13,050 nucleotides of DNA. Origin: Amylibacter sp. (GTDB lineage Bacteria; Pseudomonadota; Alphaproteobacteria; Rhodobacterales; Rhodobacteraceae). The DNA lies in NCBI GenBank assembly GCA_030625465.1, contig DAOUQS010000026.1, forward strand, positions 1 through 13,050, written 5' to 3'. Shown here piece by piece: positions 7,627 to 13,050 of the stretch. Both the position numbers and the translations under genes were made by a program. Below the pieces are notes generated by a model. That model worked only from the letters and a program-made list of their open reading frames with translations, was not told the origin of the DNA and made no database searches. The stretch's first letter is position 1; every line of letters begins with the position of its first letter.

Positions 7627-8603
7627 ACGGCGCGGTTCACGACAAAATCAGCCAGTTCACCCAGCAAGTCGCGAATGCGTGATTGCGGCAAGACATCCAA
7701 TGCCGATCTTGCCTTGTTTCCCCAGGAAATGGCCGCATCGCGGGTTTCTTCCAATGTGCCATGGGCCTGTAGAAGTTCTATGGCGTGTTCAAGATCACCG
7801 TCTTGCTGATTGCCTTTTGCAATGGTGCGATCCCAAAATGCGCGTTCATCTTCATTGGCTTTCGCAATGGCTTTTATCACCGGCAGTGTCAGTTTGCGTT
7901 CTCTGAAATCATCACCGATGTTCTTGCCCAAAGCCTCACCAGCCCCGCCGTAATCCAGTAGGTCATCAACGATTTGAAAGCTGACCCCTAATGCGTCACC
8001 ATAAGTATTCAACGCGGCCACTACATTTTCGGGTGCGGATGCGATCACCCCACCCACCTCGGTTGCGGCGGCAAACAGTGCGGCGGTTTTGCCGCGAATA
8101 ACCTGAAAATAGACATCTTCAGTTGTGTTTGTATCTTGTGCCGTGGTCAGTTGCAGAACCTCGCCCTCGGCAATTGTTGCCGATGCATTGGCCAGAATAT
8201 CCAGAACCCGTAACGATCCGGTTTCCACCATTAACTGGAACGACCGCGCAAACAGGTAATCGCCGACCAGAATGGATGATTTATTGTCCCACAGCAGGTT
8301 TGCGGTGCGGCGTCCGCGACGCATATCGCTTTCATCCACAACATCGTCATGCAACAGGGTTGCGGTGTGAATGAATTCAACGGTTGCCGCCAAATGCACA
8401 TGAAAAGGGCCATCGTAGCCGCACATTCTGGCGCTTGCCAGCGTCAGCAACGGGCGCAAACGCTTGCCGCCCGCCTGTACAAGATGCGCGCTAACCTCGG
8501 GGATGCGCGGCGCATGTTTCGACGTCATACGTTCCGTGATCAGCGTATTCACGGCGTTCAGGTCGTCGGCTAGCAATTCGCTAAGGTTTTCAAATGGTTT
8601 CAT
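7623..8603 (-). CDS. ispB: Polyprenyl (octa-/decaprenyl-type) diphosphate synthase
   Basis: This trans-prenyltransferase adds isopentenyl units to an allylic primer to make the long side chain of ubiquinone. The 326-residue product has GGKRLRP (residues 45-51), the first aspartate-rich motif LLHDDVVDESDMRRGRRT (D86, D87, D90), the GDYLFARSF segment, GKTAALFA (171-178) and the second aspartate-rich motif FQIVDDLLDYGG (D213, D214, D217). These place it in the IspB family. Chain length cannot be read from the sequence; decaprenyl (Q10) would be expected in Rhodobacterales. Two ATGs lie 9 bp apart (8612 and 8603). AAGGA abuts the first but sits 9 nt before the second, so I chose 8603. It diverges from the DUF2007 gene across a 67-bp gap containing a perfect palindrome. 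Confidence 0.93.
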   Translation of the reverse strand: MKPFENLSELLADDLNAVNTLITERMTSKHAPRIPEVSAHLVQAGGKRLRPLLTLASARMCGYDGPFHVHLAATVEFIHTATLLHDDVVDESDMRRGRRTANLLWDNKSSILVGDYLFARSFQLMVETGSLRVLDILANASATIAEGEVLQLTTAQDTNTTEDVYFQVIRGKTAALFAAATEVGGVIASAPENVVAALNTYGDALGVSFQIVDDLLDYGGAGEALGKNIGDDFRERKLTLPVIKAIAKANEDERAFWDRTIAKGNQQDGDLEHAIELLQAHGTLEETRDAAISWGNKARSALDVLPQSRIRDLLGELADFVVNRAV

Positions 8604-8637
8604 ACGTTTCATTCCTTATTGTGTAATTAGCACGCTC

Positions 8638-8649
8638 GACAAGCTTGTC
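8638..8649. promoter_or_regulatory. Perfect 12-bp palindrome GACAAGCTTGTC in a divergent gap
   Basis: GACAAG is followed at once by its reverse complement CTTGTC, in the middle of the 67-bp gap between the polyprenyl synthase (-) and the DUF2007 gene (+). The position suits an operator for both directions. I could not find strong -35/-10 pairs around it; on the minus strand TTGTAG-17-GCTAAT is a weak possibility. It is a candidate only, since a 12-bp palindrome can also occur by chance. Confidence 0.3.
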
Positions 8650-8670
8650 TACAACAAGATAAGAAAACCT

Positions 8671-8892
8671 ATGAAAGAACTTTTTCGAACCACCGACCCC
8701 ACCTTGATCCCGTTTGCAACGGCGATGCTGCGCGCCGAAAATATAGTATGTTTTGACCTTGATGTTCATATGAGCATTCTTGAAGGCTCAATCGGTGTAA
8801 TGCCCCGTCGTTTGATGGTTGCTGACCGGGATTATTTTCTGGCCAGTTCAATCCTGCGTGAAAATGATGTGGAGATTTCGGGAAAGCTATGA
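8671..8892 (+). CDS. DUF2007-type small protein
   Basis: This is a 73-residue soluble protein of the DUF2007 type (putative signal-transducing or metal-related family; function unknown). Visible features are the MKELFRTTDP start, an N-terminal helix (LIPFATAMLRAENI), FDLDVHMSILEGSIGVMPRRLMV in the middle, and a DRDYFLASSILRENDVE C-terminal helix. That order of a short beta-alpha-beta unit with a glycine-containing loop fits the family fold. The frame is open upstream to 8464, inside the opposite-strand polyprenyl synthase, but the ATG at 8671 gives the family-like N-terminus. The ribosome-binding site is weak (AAGATAAGAAA). The stop overlaps the next gene by ATGA, so it is translationally coupled to the methyltransferase. 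In related genomes I recall the same pairing. Family assignment is from memory of the motif pattern. Confidence 0.85.
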   Translation: MKELFRTTDPTLIPFATAMLRAENIVCFDLDVHMSILEGSIGVMPRRLMVADRDYFLASSILRENDVEISGKL

Positions 8893-9647
8893 ACAAGCCG
8901 GACGCACATACCACCCTTGATGCATTTTTGGGCGGGGCATTGAATGTCTTGCAGCCCAAGGTTGGATACCGCGCCGCAACCGACCCTGTTTTTCTGGCCG
9001 CAAGCATTCCCGCGCGTGCGGGCCAGTCGGTGCTGGAATTGGGCTGCGGTGTTGGGGTCGCAATGCTGTGCCTTGGCCATCGTATTCCCGGGCTTAAGAT
9101 TACCGGTTTGGAAATTCAGGCGGATTATGCGGAATTGGCCCGCCAGAACGCGCAGGCAAACAATATTGACGCGCATATTATCACGGCGGATTTCACTGAG
9201 ATGCCGCGCGATTTGCGTGAACAGGCTTTTGATCATGTGCTGTTTAATCCACCATTTTATGATGCCTTAAAGGTGTCTGCGCCTGAAAATCCCGGCAAAT
9301 CACAAGCGCATGTAACTACGCTGGGTATCGAGGACTGGATTGTTGCGGGCTTGAAGCGTCTAAAGCCCAAAGGCCGGTTGACGTTCATTCATCGCACCGA
9401 GATTTTGCCGCAAGCGCTTGGCGTGCTGGCGCGGCTTGCGGGTGATATTACGGTCAAGCCGCTGACCTCGCGCCCAAATCAATCTGCGAAACGGGTTATT
9501 GTGACTTGTCGCAAGGGTACAAACGGGCCTGCTGTGTTGTTGCCGGCACTGGTTATTCACAAAGAGGATGCGCATAGCAAAGACATGGGATCCTATTCAG
9601 CGGTGGCACAATCCGTGCTGCGCGAAGCCATGGCCTTGGATTTATAA
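8889..9647 (+). CDS. N6-adenine methyltransferase of the tRNA1(Val) TrmN6/YfiC (COG4123) type
   Basis: This is a class I S-adenosylmethionine-dependent methyltransferase of 252 residues. Motif I is VLELGCGVGVAML (residues 48-60), the ribose-binding acid is in ITGLEIQ (71-77), and the catalytic motif is FNPPFYD (119-125), the NPPF/Y form used by enzymes that methylate the exocyclic amine of adenine. The N-terminal DAFLGGALNVLQPKVGYRAATDPVFLA matches the family that modifies A37 of tRNA1(Val) in E. coli (TrmN6/YfiC). The substrate here is inferred, as protein or rRNA methyltransferases also carry NPPF. The C-terminal half has KRLKPKGRLTFIHR and TSRPNQSAKRVIV, typical of the same group. It overlaps the DUF2007 gene by 4 bp. 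No terminator is visible after its stop; the next gene is 116 bp away. Confidence 0.88.
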   Translation: MNKPDAHTTLDAFLGGALNVLQPKVGYRAATDPVFLAASIPARAGQSVLELGCGVGVAMLCLGHRIPGLKITGLEIQADYAELARQNAQANNIDAHIITADFTEMPRDLREQAFDHVLFNPPFYDALKVSAPENPGKSQAHVTTLGIEDWIVAGLKRLKPKGRLTFIHRTEILPQALGVLARLAGDITVKPLTSRPNQSAKRVIVTCRKGTNGPAVLLPALVIHKEDAHSKDMGSYSAVAQSVLREAMALDL

Positions 9648-9750
9648 AGCCCCAAAATCCCTAGAATTTAAGACTTCATTTATCTTTGCCCCGGATATTT
9701 GCCCGTGACTCGACTCACTTTGTGTGGTCGACTGTTGTTATTCATTCAAC

Positions 9751-9759
9751 AAGGAGGTG
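9751..9759 (+). promoter_or_regulatory. Unusually strong Shine-Dalgarno sequence of the DUF465 gene
   Basis: AAGGAGGTG is complementary over nine bases to the usual 16S rRNA 3' end, with the GGAGG core 6 nt before the ATG at 9764. It is the best ribosome-binding site in the window and fixes the start of this small gene. Confidence 0.85.
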
Positions 9760-9763
9760 CTAA

Positions 9764-9928
9764 ATGACTATGAGTTCCCACATTACCGAACTCAAGAAAA
9801 AACACGATCAACTTTCGGATCGAGTGGAAAAAATACAAAGCAGACCCAGTGCTGACCCGCTGAAAGTGGTTTCTTTGAAAAAGCAAAAACTCAAGATTAA
9901 AGAAGAAATTGTACGCCTGTCGCCGTGA
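9764..9928 (+). CDS. DUF465 / YdcH-like small coiled-coil protein
   Basis: This is a 54-residue, highly charged protein beginning MTMSSHITELKKKHDQL, continuing with SDRVEKIQ, a short SRPSADP turn and VSLKKQKLKIKEEIVRLSP. This helix-turn-helix hairpin with a conserved SLKKQKLKLKEEI-type second helix is the pattern of DUF465 (YdcH) proteins, which are common in alphaproteobacteria and of unknown function. The gene has a nearly perfect Shine-Dalgarno sequence, which implies high expression. It stands alone: 116 bp after the methyltransferase gene and convergent with the EAL gene 96 bp away. In the 116-bp leader region I see a tandem GACTC repeat (about 9704-9713) and a possible CGAC/GTCG stem, but no confident promoter. 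It would be missed by gene finders with a 60-codon cut-off. Confidence 0.9.
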   Translation: MTMSSHITELKKKHDQLSDRVEKIQSRPSADPLKVVSLKKQKLKIKEEIVRLSP

Positions 9929-9966
9929 CGATTTAAACGGCTGAAAATCTATTTAAGAACAATCGG

Positions 9967-10001
9967 GATCGGGCAACATTGGCTTTATCATGTGCCCGGT
10001 C
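9967..10001. terminator. Possible hairpin terminator between convergent DUF465 and EAL genes
   Basis: GATCGGGCA (9967-9975) can pair with TGCCCGGTC (9993-10001), eight Watson-Crick pairs plus one G-U, around a 17-nt loop. It lies between two gene ends facing each other, where a bidirectional terminator would be expected. It lacks a following T-run on either strand, so it may instead be a transcript-stabilising stem. Confidence 0.35.
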
Positions 10002-10024
10002 AATCGGTTGAATTGCATGCAGGA

Positions 10025-10861
10025 TTACACGCAGTGCTGCAAAGTGGTTTCACTATCGCGCCATACCGGAACGGTTTCAGGGCGGCCGGTCAGGTATCCT
10101 TGCAGACAATCAAAACCCAGATCCTGAAGGAATGACATTTCTTCCTGGGTTTCAACGCATTCCGCCACTGACAACATATCAAACTGATTGGCGATTGCGA
10201 CCAAAGCTGTTGTCAGAACTTGATTATCCGCGTCGCTATTGATGTTATGGATGAATTGTCCGTCTATTTTCACGATATCAAAGTGGAATTGCTTCAAGAA
10301 CCGGAAAGCCGTGTAGCCTGCGCCAAAGTCATCCAGCGCAAATGATATTCCGCGTTTATGCAGGTTGGTCATAAAGACCTTAACCAGTTCCGGCATCACC
10401 ATTGCACTGTCTTCGGTAATTTCAAGGATCAACCGCTCTGCTATCGTGCCTTCCATGGCAAGGCCTTTATCAAGGGTTTCCATCCAGCGGGGGTATCCGA
10501 TACTGCGGGCTGACATGTTGATCGACAGGCGCAGCGTCGGGCATTCGGCCAGTGCGTTCATTCCCATTTCCAATGCCAGACAATCAATGATCCGTCCGGT
10601 TTCCAGCGTTTCAACGGTGGATATGAAATCTTTGGCGGGAATGATGTCACGGGTTTCGTCCATGATCCGGATAAGCCCTTCGTAGAATGCCGGTTTCAAA
10701 GGGTTCTTCGCATGCACAACCGGCTGGTAAGCCAACAGAACATGTTTGTTTGCAATCGCACGGGTCACCGTATCAATGATCGGTTCCGTGCGTTTCCGCA
10801 TTGCATAATCAAGCGGGCTTTCAAGTCGTTCAGACAGTTTTGGCATTTTATTTCCGGACAT
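10025..10861 (-). CDS. Stand-alone EAL-domain protein, putative c-di-GMP phosphodiesterase
   Basis: EAL domains hydrolyse the second messenger cyclic di-GMP. The 278-residue protein is nearly all EAL domain, after a short charged N-terminus (about 1-40), with no membrane segment, GGDEF, PAS or receiver domain. The signature EALLR is EGLIR here (residues 61-65). The residues I expect for metal binding and catalysis appear present: E61, N115 (INMSARS), E147 (LEITED), D177 and D178 (LDDFGAGY), K198 (VKID), E234 (AECVET; the usual AEGVET has Gly here) and Q254 (LQGYL). Activity is therefore plausible, but the Ala-to-Gly and Gly-to-Cys changes leave room for a c-di-GMP-binding or inactive role. 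GGAGG 8 nt before the ATG supports the start. The gene is divergent from tag across a region holding a LexA box. Confidence 0.9.
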   Translation of the reverse strand: MSGNKMPKLSERLESPLDYAMRKRTEPIIDTVTRAIANKHVLLAYQPVVHAKNPLKPAFYEGLIRIMDETRDIIPAKDFISTVETLETGRIIDCLALEMGMNALAECPTLRLSINMSARSIGYPRWMETLDKGLAMEGTIAERLILEITEDSAMVMPELVKVFMTNLHKRGISFALDDFGAGYTAFRFLKQFHFDIVKIDGQFIHNINSDADNQVLTTALVAIANQFDMLSVAECVETQEEMSFLQDLGFDCLQGYLTGRPETVPVWRDSETTLQHCV

Positions 10862-10914
10862 TTTGGTCGCCTCCAGCTTGGTATGTTTGACCTGTTATGC
10901 CGCGTTCTTCCCTA

Positions 10915-10928
10915 ATTTAAAGTTAAAT
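10915..10928. promoter_or_regulatory. AT-rich 14-bp inverted repeat in the EAL/tag gap
   Basis: ATTTAA and TTAAAT flank a 2-bp spacer (AG), directly beside the LexA box. It could be part of the EAL promoter region or a binding site; AT-rich palindromes of this length also arise by chance. Confidence 0.25.
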
Positions 10929-10943
10929 GTTCCAATTTTGTTC
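10929..10943 (+). promoter_or_regulatory. Predicted LexA (SOS) box GTTC-N7-GTTC
   Basis: GTTC (10929-10932) and GTTC (10940-10943) are separated by exactly 7 bp. This is the direct-repeat LexA operator described for alphaproteobacteria such as Rhodobacter and Caulobacter. The similarity extends to GTTCYAATTT in both halves (10929-10938 and 10940-10949), 11 bp apart, about one helical turn. The second half covers the -35 of the tag promoter, the right place for repression. It is the only such box I found in the intergenic regions of the window. Confidence 0.7.
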
Positions 10944-10966
10944 TAATTTATGTAAACTGTTATAAA
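10938..10966 (+). promoter_or_regulatory. Predicted promoter of tag
   Basis: TTGTTC (10938-10943) and TATAAA (10961-10966) are separated by 17 bp. The -10 differs from the consensus by one base and the -35 keeps the TTG. Expected start near 10973, about 27 nt before the ATG. The heptamer TATGTAA occurs on both sides of the -10 (10949-10955 and 10969-10975), 20 bp apart. Confidence 0.55.
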
Positions 10967-10999
10967 TCTATGTAACTACTGGATAGTAAAAGGAATATT

Positions 11000-11563
11000 A
11001 TGTGTGAGCGTTGCGCATGGGTTGGAAAACAGCCAATTTATATAAAATACCATGATGAAGAATGGGGCGTTCCTGAATGGGATTCCCGTGCCTTGTGGGA
11101 AAAACTGGTGCTGGACGGGTTTCAGGCCGGGCTTAGCTGGCTGACGATTCTCAAGAAGCGCGATGCGTTCAGGGCGGCTTTTGCTGATTTCGACCCGCAT
11201 AAAGTTGCGGATTTTGGCGAAGACGATATCGACCGGTTGCTTGCCGATGCCGGTATCGTGCGCCATCGCGGCAAAATTGTTTCGGCGATCAAAGGCGCGC
11301 GGGTTTGGCAGGAAATTGAGGCTTACACCGGATTTGATACCTATCTGTGGAATTATATGGATGGCAAACCGCTACAGAATAATTGCAGGACATTTCACGA
11401 TGTCCCCGCGTTCACCGATCTGTCCACGCAAATATCCAAGGACCTGAAGAAACGCGGTTTCAACTTTTGCGGCCCGACGATTGTTTATGCTTTCATGCAG
11501 GCGGTCGGTATGGTGAATGACCACCAGACAACATGCTTTCGGCACCAGCAGGTGCAGCAATAG
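11000..11563 (+). CDS. tag: DNA-3-methyladenine glycosylase I (Tag)
   Basis: Tag removes 3-methyladenine from alkylated DNA, the first step of base excision repair. The 187-residue length equals that of the E. coli enzyme. The N-terminal CERCAWVG, YHDEEWGVPEWDS, GFQAGLSWLTILKKR, DAGIVRHRGKI, KKRGFNFCGPTIVYAFMQA and GMVNDHQTTC follow the family closely. The zinc ligands known from E. coli Tag (Cys4, His17, His175, Cys179) correspond to C5, H18, H175 and C179. The position of E. coli Glu38 in the base pocket is aspartate here (D39, in LDGFQAGLSW), a conservative change. AAGGA 6 nt before the ATG supports the start. A promoter and a LexA box lie directly upstream, so induction by DNA damage is predicted. 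The gene ends 11 bp from the end of the convergent hutH. Confidence 0.95.
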   Translation: MCERCAWVGKQPIYIKYHDEEWGVPEWDSRALWEKLVLDGFQAGLSWLTILKKRDAFRAAFADFDPHKVADFGEDDIDRLLADAGIVRHRGKIVSAIKGARVWQEIEAYTGFDTYLWNYMDGKPLQNNCRTFHDVPAFTDLSTQISKDLKKRGFNFCGPTIVYAFMQAVGMVNDHQTTCFRHQQVQQ

Positions 11564-11574
11564 GGTGTTGCCGA

Positions 11575-13050
11575 CTATAAGCTGATCTTGATACCGGCTG
11601 CATCCTTGATCTGGCCGTTGCGGATTAATCCGGTTGCGGCCTCGATGTCGGGCGCCAGATAGCGGTCTTTTGTCAACGTGGCCACATCTTGGCGCAACCG
11701 GGTAATCGCGCGGTTCAATGGTTTGGATGTAGTCAGCGGTGCGCGGGCCTCGATACCTTGGGCGGCACACATCAGTTCGACCCCAAGAATAATTGCCAGA
11801 TTTGCATTCATCCGCGCCAAACGGAACGCACCGTGGGCGGCCATGCTGACATGATCTTCCTGATTGGCAGAGGTGGGGGTCGAGTCTGTAACGCAGGGGT
11901 TCGCAAGGTGCTTGTTTTCACTCATCAGTGCCGCAGTGGTCACCTCGGCAATCATAAAGCCGGAATTCAGACCGGGTTCCGGTGTCAGAAACGCCGGTAA
12001 ATTGAAGCTTAGAACCGGATCAACCATCAAGGCCACACGGCGTTGCGCAATCGCGCCGATCTCGGCAATGGCAAGCGCCATCTGGTCGGCGGCAAAGCCA
12101 ACCGGCTCGGCATGGAAATTACCGCCTGATACGATCAGACCCTCGTCAACCAGCACCAGCGGATTATCGGTCACCGCATTTGCCTCAATTTCCAATGTTG
12201 TGGCGGCCATGCGGATAACATCAATCGCCGCCCCCAGAACCTGTGGGTGGCAGCGGATACAATAGGGATCTTGGACGCGGGCATCATCGTCCAGATGGCT
12301 TTCGCGAATAACCGACCCTTTCATGATATTGCGCATCTCGAAGGCCACCTCGATCTGGCCCTTGTGGCCGCGTAAAGCATGAATGCCTGCACGCAATGGC
12401 GCGGTGGACCCCATGATCGCATCTGTCGACATCGCGGCCACAACCATTGAGGTCTGGGCCATGCGCCAAAGATCAAATAGCGCGCCAAGCGCATTTGCGG
12501 TTGAAAACTGGGTGCCGTTAATCAACGCCAAGCCCTCTTTTGCGCCCAGAACCAAAGGTGTCAGCCCCGCCTGTTTCAAAGCGTCACCGCTGGCCATCCG
12601 AACGCCTTGATAAAATGCCTCGCCCTCGCCCAGCATCGCGGCGGCCATATGGGCCAAGGGGGCAAGATCGCCCGACGCCCCGACAGAGCCCTGTGATGGG
12701 ATTAAGGGGATGACACCTGATGCCAGCATAGCTTCGATCTGTGCAATTACATCCCAGCGAACACCCGATGCACCGCGCCCCAGCGACATAAGTTTCAATG
12801 TCATCATCAGGCGTGTCAGTGGTTCTGACAATGGCGTCCCCACACCGCAACAGTGGCTTAATATTAGATTACGTTGCAGCGTTTCGGTGTCTTCGGGTGC
12901 AATTTTTAAACTGGCAAGTTTTCCAAAGCCCGTGTTCACGCCGTAAACAGGTGCGCTACCGGCAGCGGCATCGGCAATCATCTGTGCGGCACGTTCCACT
13001 GCGGGGCGCGCGTCAGGCGTCAGGATTGACGGGGTCATGTTTACATAGAT
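11575..13050 (-). CDS. hutH: Histidine ammonia-lyase HutH, 5' end beyond the window
   Basis: HutH deaminates histidine to urocanate, the first step of histidine degradation. The self-forming MIO cofactor motif is in [12 protein letters not shown] (Ala-Ser-Gly at 121-123, counted from the ATG at 13038). Relative to the numbering I know for Pseudomonas putida (Tyr53, His83, Ala142-Gly144, Asn195, Gln277, Tyr280, Arg283, Phe329, Glu414), all these residues occur here with a constant offset of 21 (Y32, H62, N174, Q256, Y259, R262, F308, E393). The protein is therefore about 21 residues short from that ATG. The frame is open to the window edge (Ile-Tyr-Val-Asn), and no Shine-Dalgarno precedes the ATG. 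The real start thus lies outside. SHCCGVG favours histidine over tyrosine or phenylalanine as substrate. RCHPQ has His where RCQPQ is usual in HutH. Other hut genes may lie to the right. Confidence 0.95.
   Translation of the reverse strand: MYVNMTPSILTPDARPAVERAAQMIADAAAGSAPVYGVNTGFGKLASLKIAPEDTETLQRNLILSHCCGVGTPLSEPLTRLMMTLKLMSLGRGASGVRWDVIAQIEAMLASGVIPLIPSQGSVGASGDLAPLAHMAAAMLGEGEAFYQGVRMASGDALKQAGLTPLVLGAKEGLALINGTQFSTANALGALFDLWRMAQTSMVVAAMSTDAIMGSTAPLRAGIHALRGHKGQIEVAFEMRNIMKGSVIRESHLDDDARVQDPYCIRCHPQVLGAAIDVIRMAATTLEIEANAVTDNPLVLVDEGLIVSGGNFHAEPVGFAADQMALAIAEIGAIAQRRVALMVDPVLSFNLPAFLTPEPGLNSGFMIAEVTTAALMSENKHLANPCVTDSTPTSANQEDHVSMAAHGAFRLARMNANLAIILGVELMCAAQGIEARAPLTTSKPLNRAITRLRQDVATLTKDRYLAPDIEAATGLIRNGQIKDAAGIKISL

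Noticed and set aside
11542..11555. Hairpin GCACC-AGCA-GGTGC as a terminator between tag and hutH
   Set aside because: It lies inside the last codons of tag, has only 5 bp of stem and no T-run on either strand.
1..13050. A mobile island, defence system, toxin-antitoxin pair, CRISPR array or biosynthetic cluster
   Set aside because: All genes but the unknown membrane protein fall in recognised core families; no recombinase, direct-repeat boundary, tRNA or composition shift is visible.

Overview
The window looks like chromosomal core DNA of an alphaproteobacterium, most probably a marine Rhodobacterales (Roseobacter-group) species. The reasons are the protein sequences themselves (MobB/MoeA, GreA, ETF-ubiquinone oxidoreductase, IspE, polyprenyl synthase and HutH all read as alphaproteobacterial), the grouping etfQO - TPR - ispE facing a polyprenyl synthase / DUF2007 / methyltransferase block, moderate GC, and an exact match to the alphaproteobacterial LexA box. 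The assignment is from memory of these families, not from a search. Base composition and codon use look even throughout. I see no integrase, transposase, CRISPR array, tRNA or rRNA, and no stretch over 300 bases without a gene.

Layout, left to right. (1) The 3' part of mobB and complete moeA (+), translationally coupled, for molybdenum cofactor maturation. (2) On the minus strand, greA followed by an unrecognised two-helix membrane protein whose stop codon overlaps the moeA stop. (3) A 206-bp divergent promoter region with nested inverted repeats and a good sigma70-type promoter, driving etfQO (+). etfQO is followed by an exported TPR protein and ispE, which overlap by 11 bp. (4) On the minus strand, a polyprenyl diphosphate synthase whose stop shares the tetranucleotide TTAA with the ispE stop. 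(5) A 67-bp divergent gap holding a 12-bp perfect palindrome, then a DUF2007 gene and a tRNA1(Val)-type N6-adenine methyltransferase (+), overlapping by ATGA. (6) A 54-codon DUF465/YdcH-like gene with a very strong Shine-Dalgarno sequence. (7) A stand-alone EAL-domain protein (-) divergent from tag (+, 3-methyladenine-DNA glycosylase I). The gap between them carries a GTTC-N7-GTTC LexA box over the -35 of the tag promoter. (8) hutH (-), whose true start lies just beyond the right edge.

Functional links: IspE makes isoprenoid precursors, the polyprenyl synthase builds the ubiquinone side chain, and ETF-QO delivers electrons to ubiquinone, so three neighbouring genes touch the quinone pool. The tag / EAL region joins DNA-alkylation repair to a possible c-di-GMP enzyme under a predicted SOS operator, and is the most interesting regulatory observation here. 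I found no convincing new multi-gene system; most of the window is housekeeping. The best candidates for new biology are the LexA-box intergenic region, the unknown membrane protein at 1626-2636, and the palindromic divergent promoter regions.
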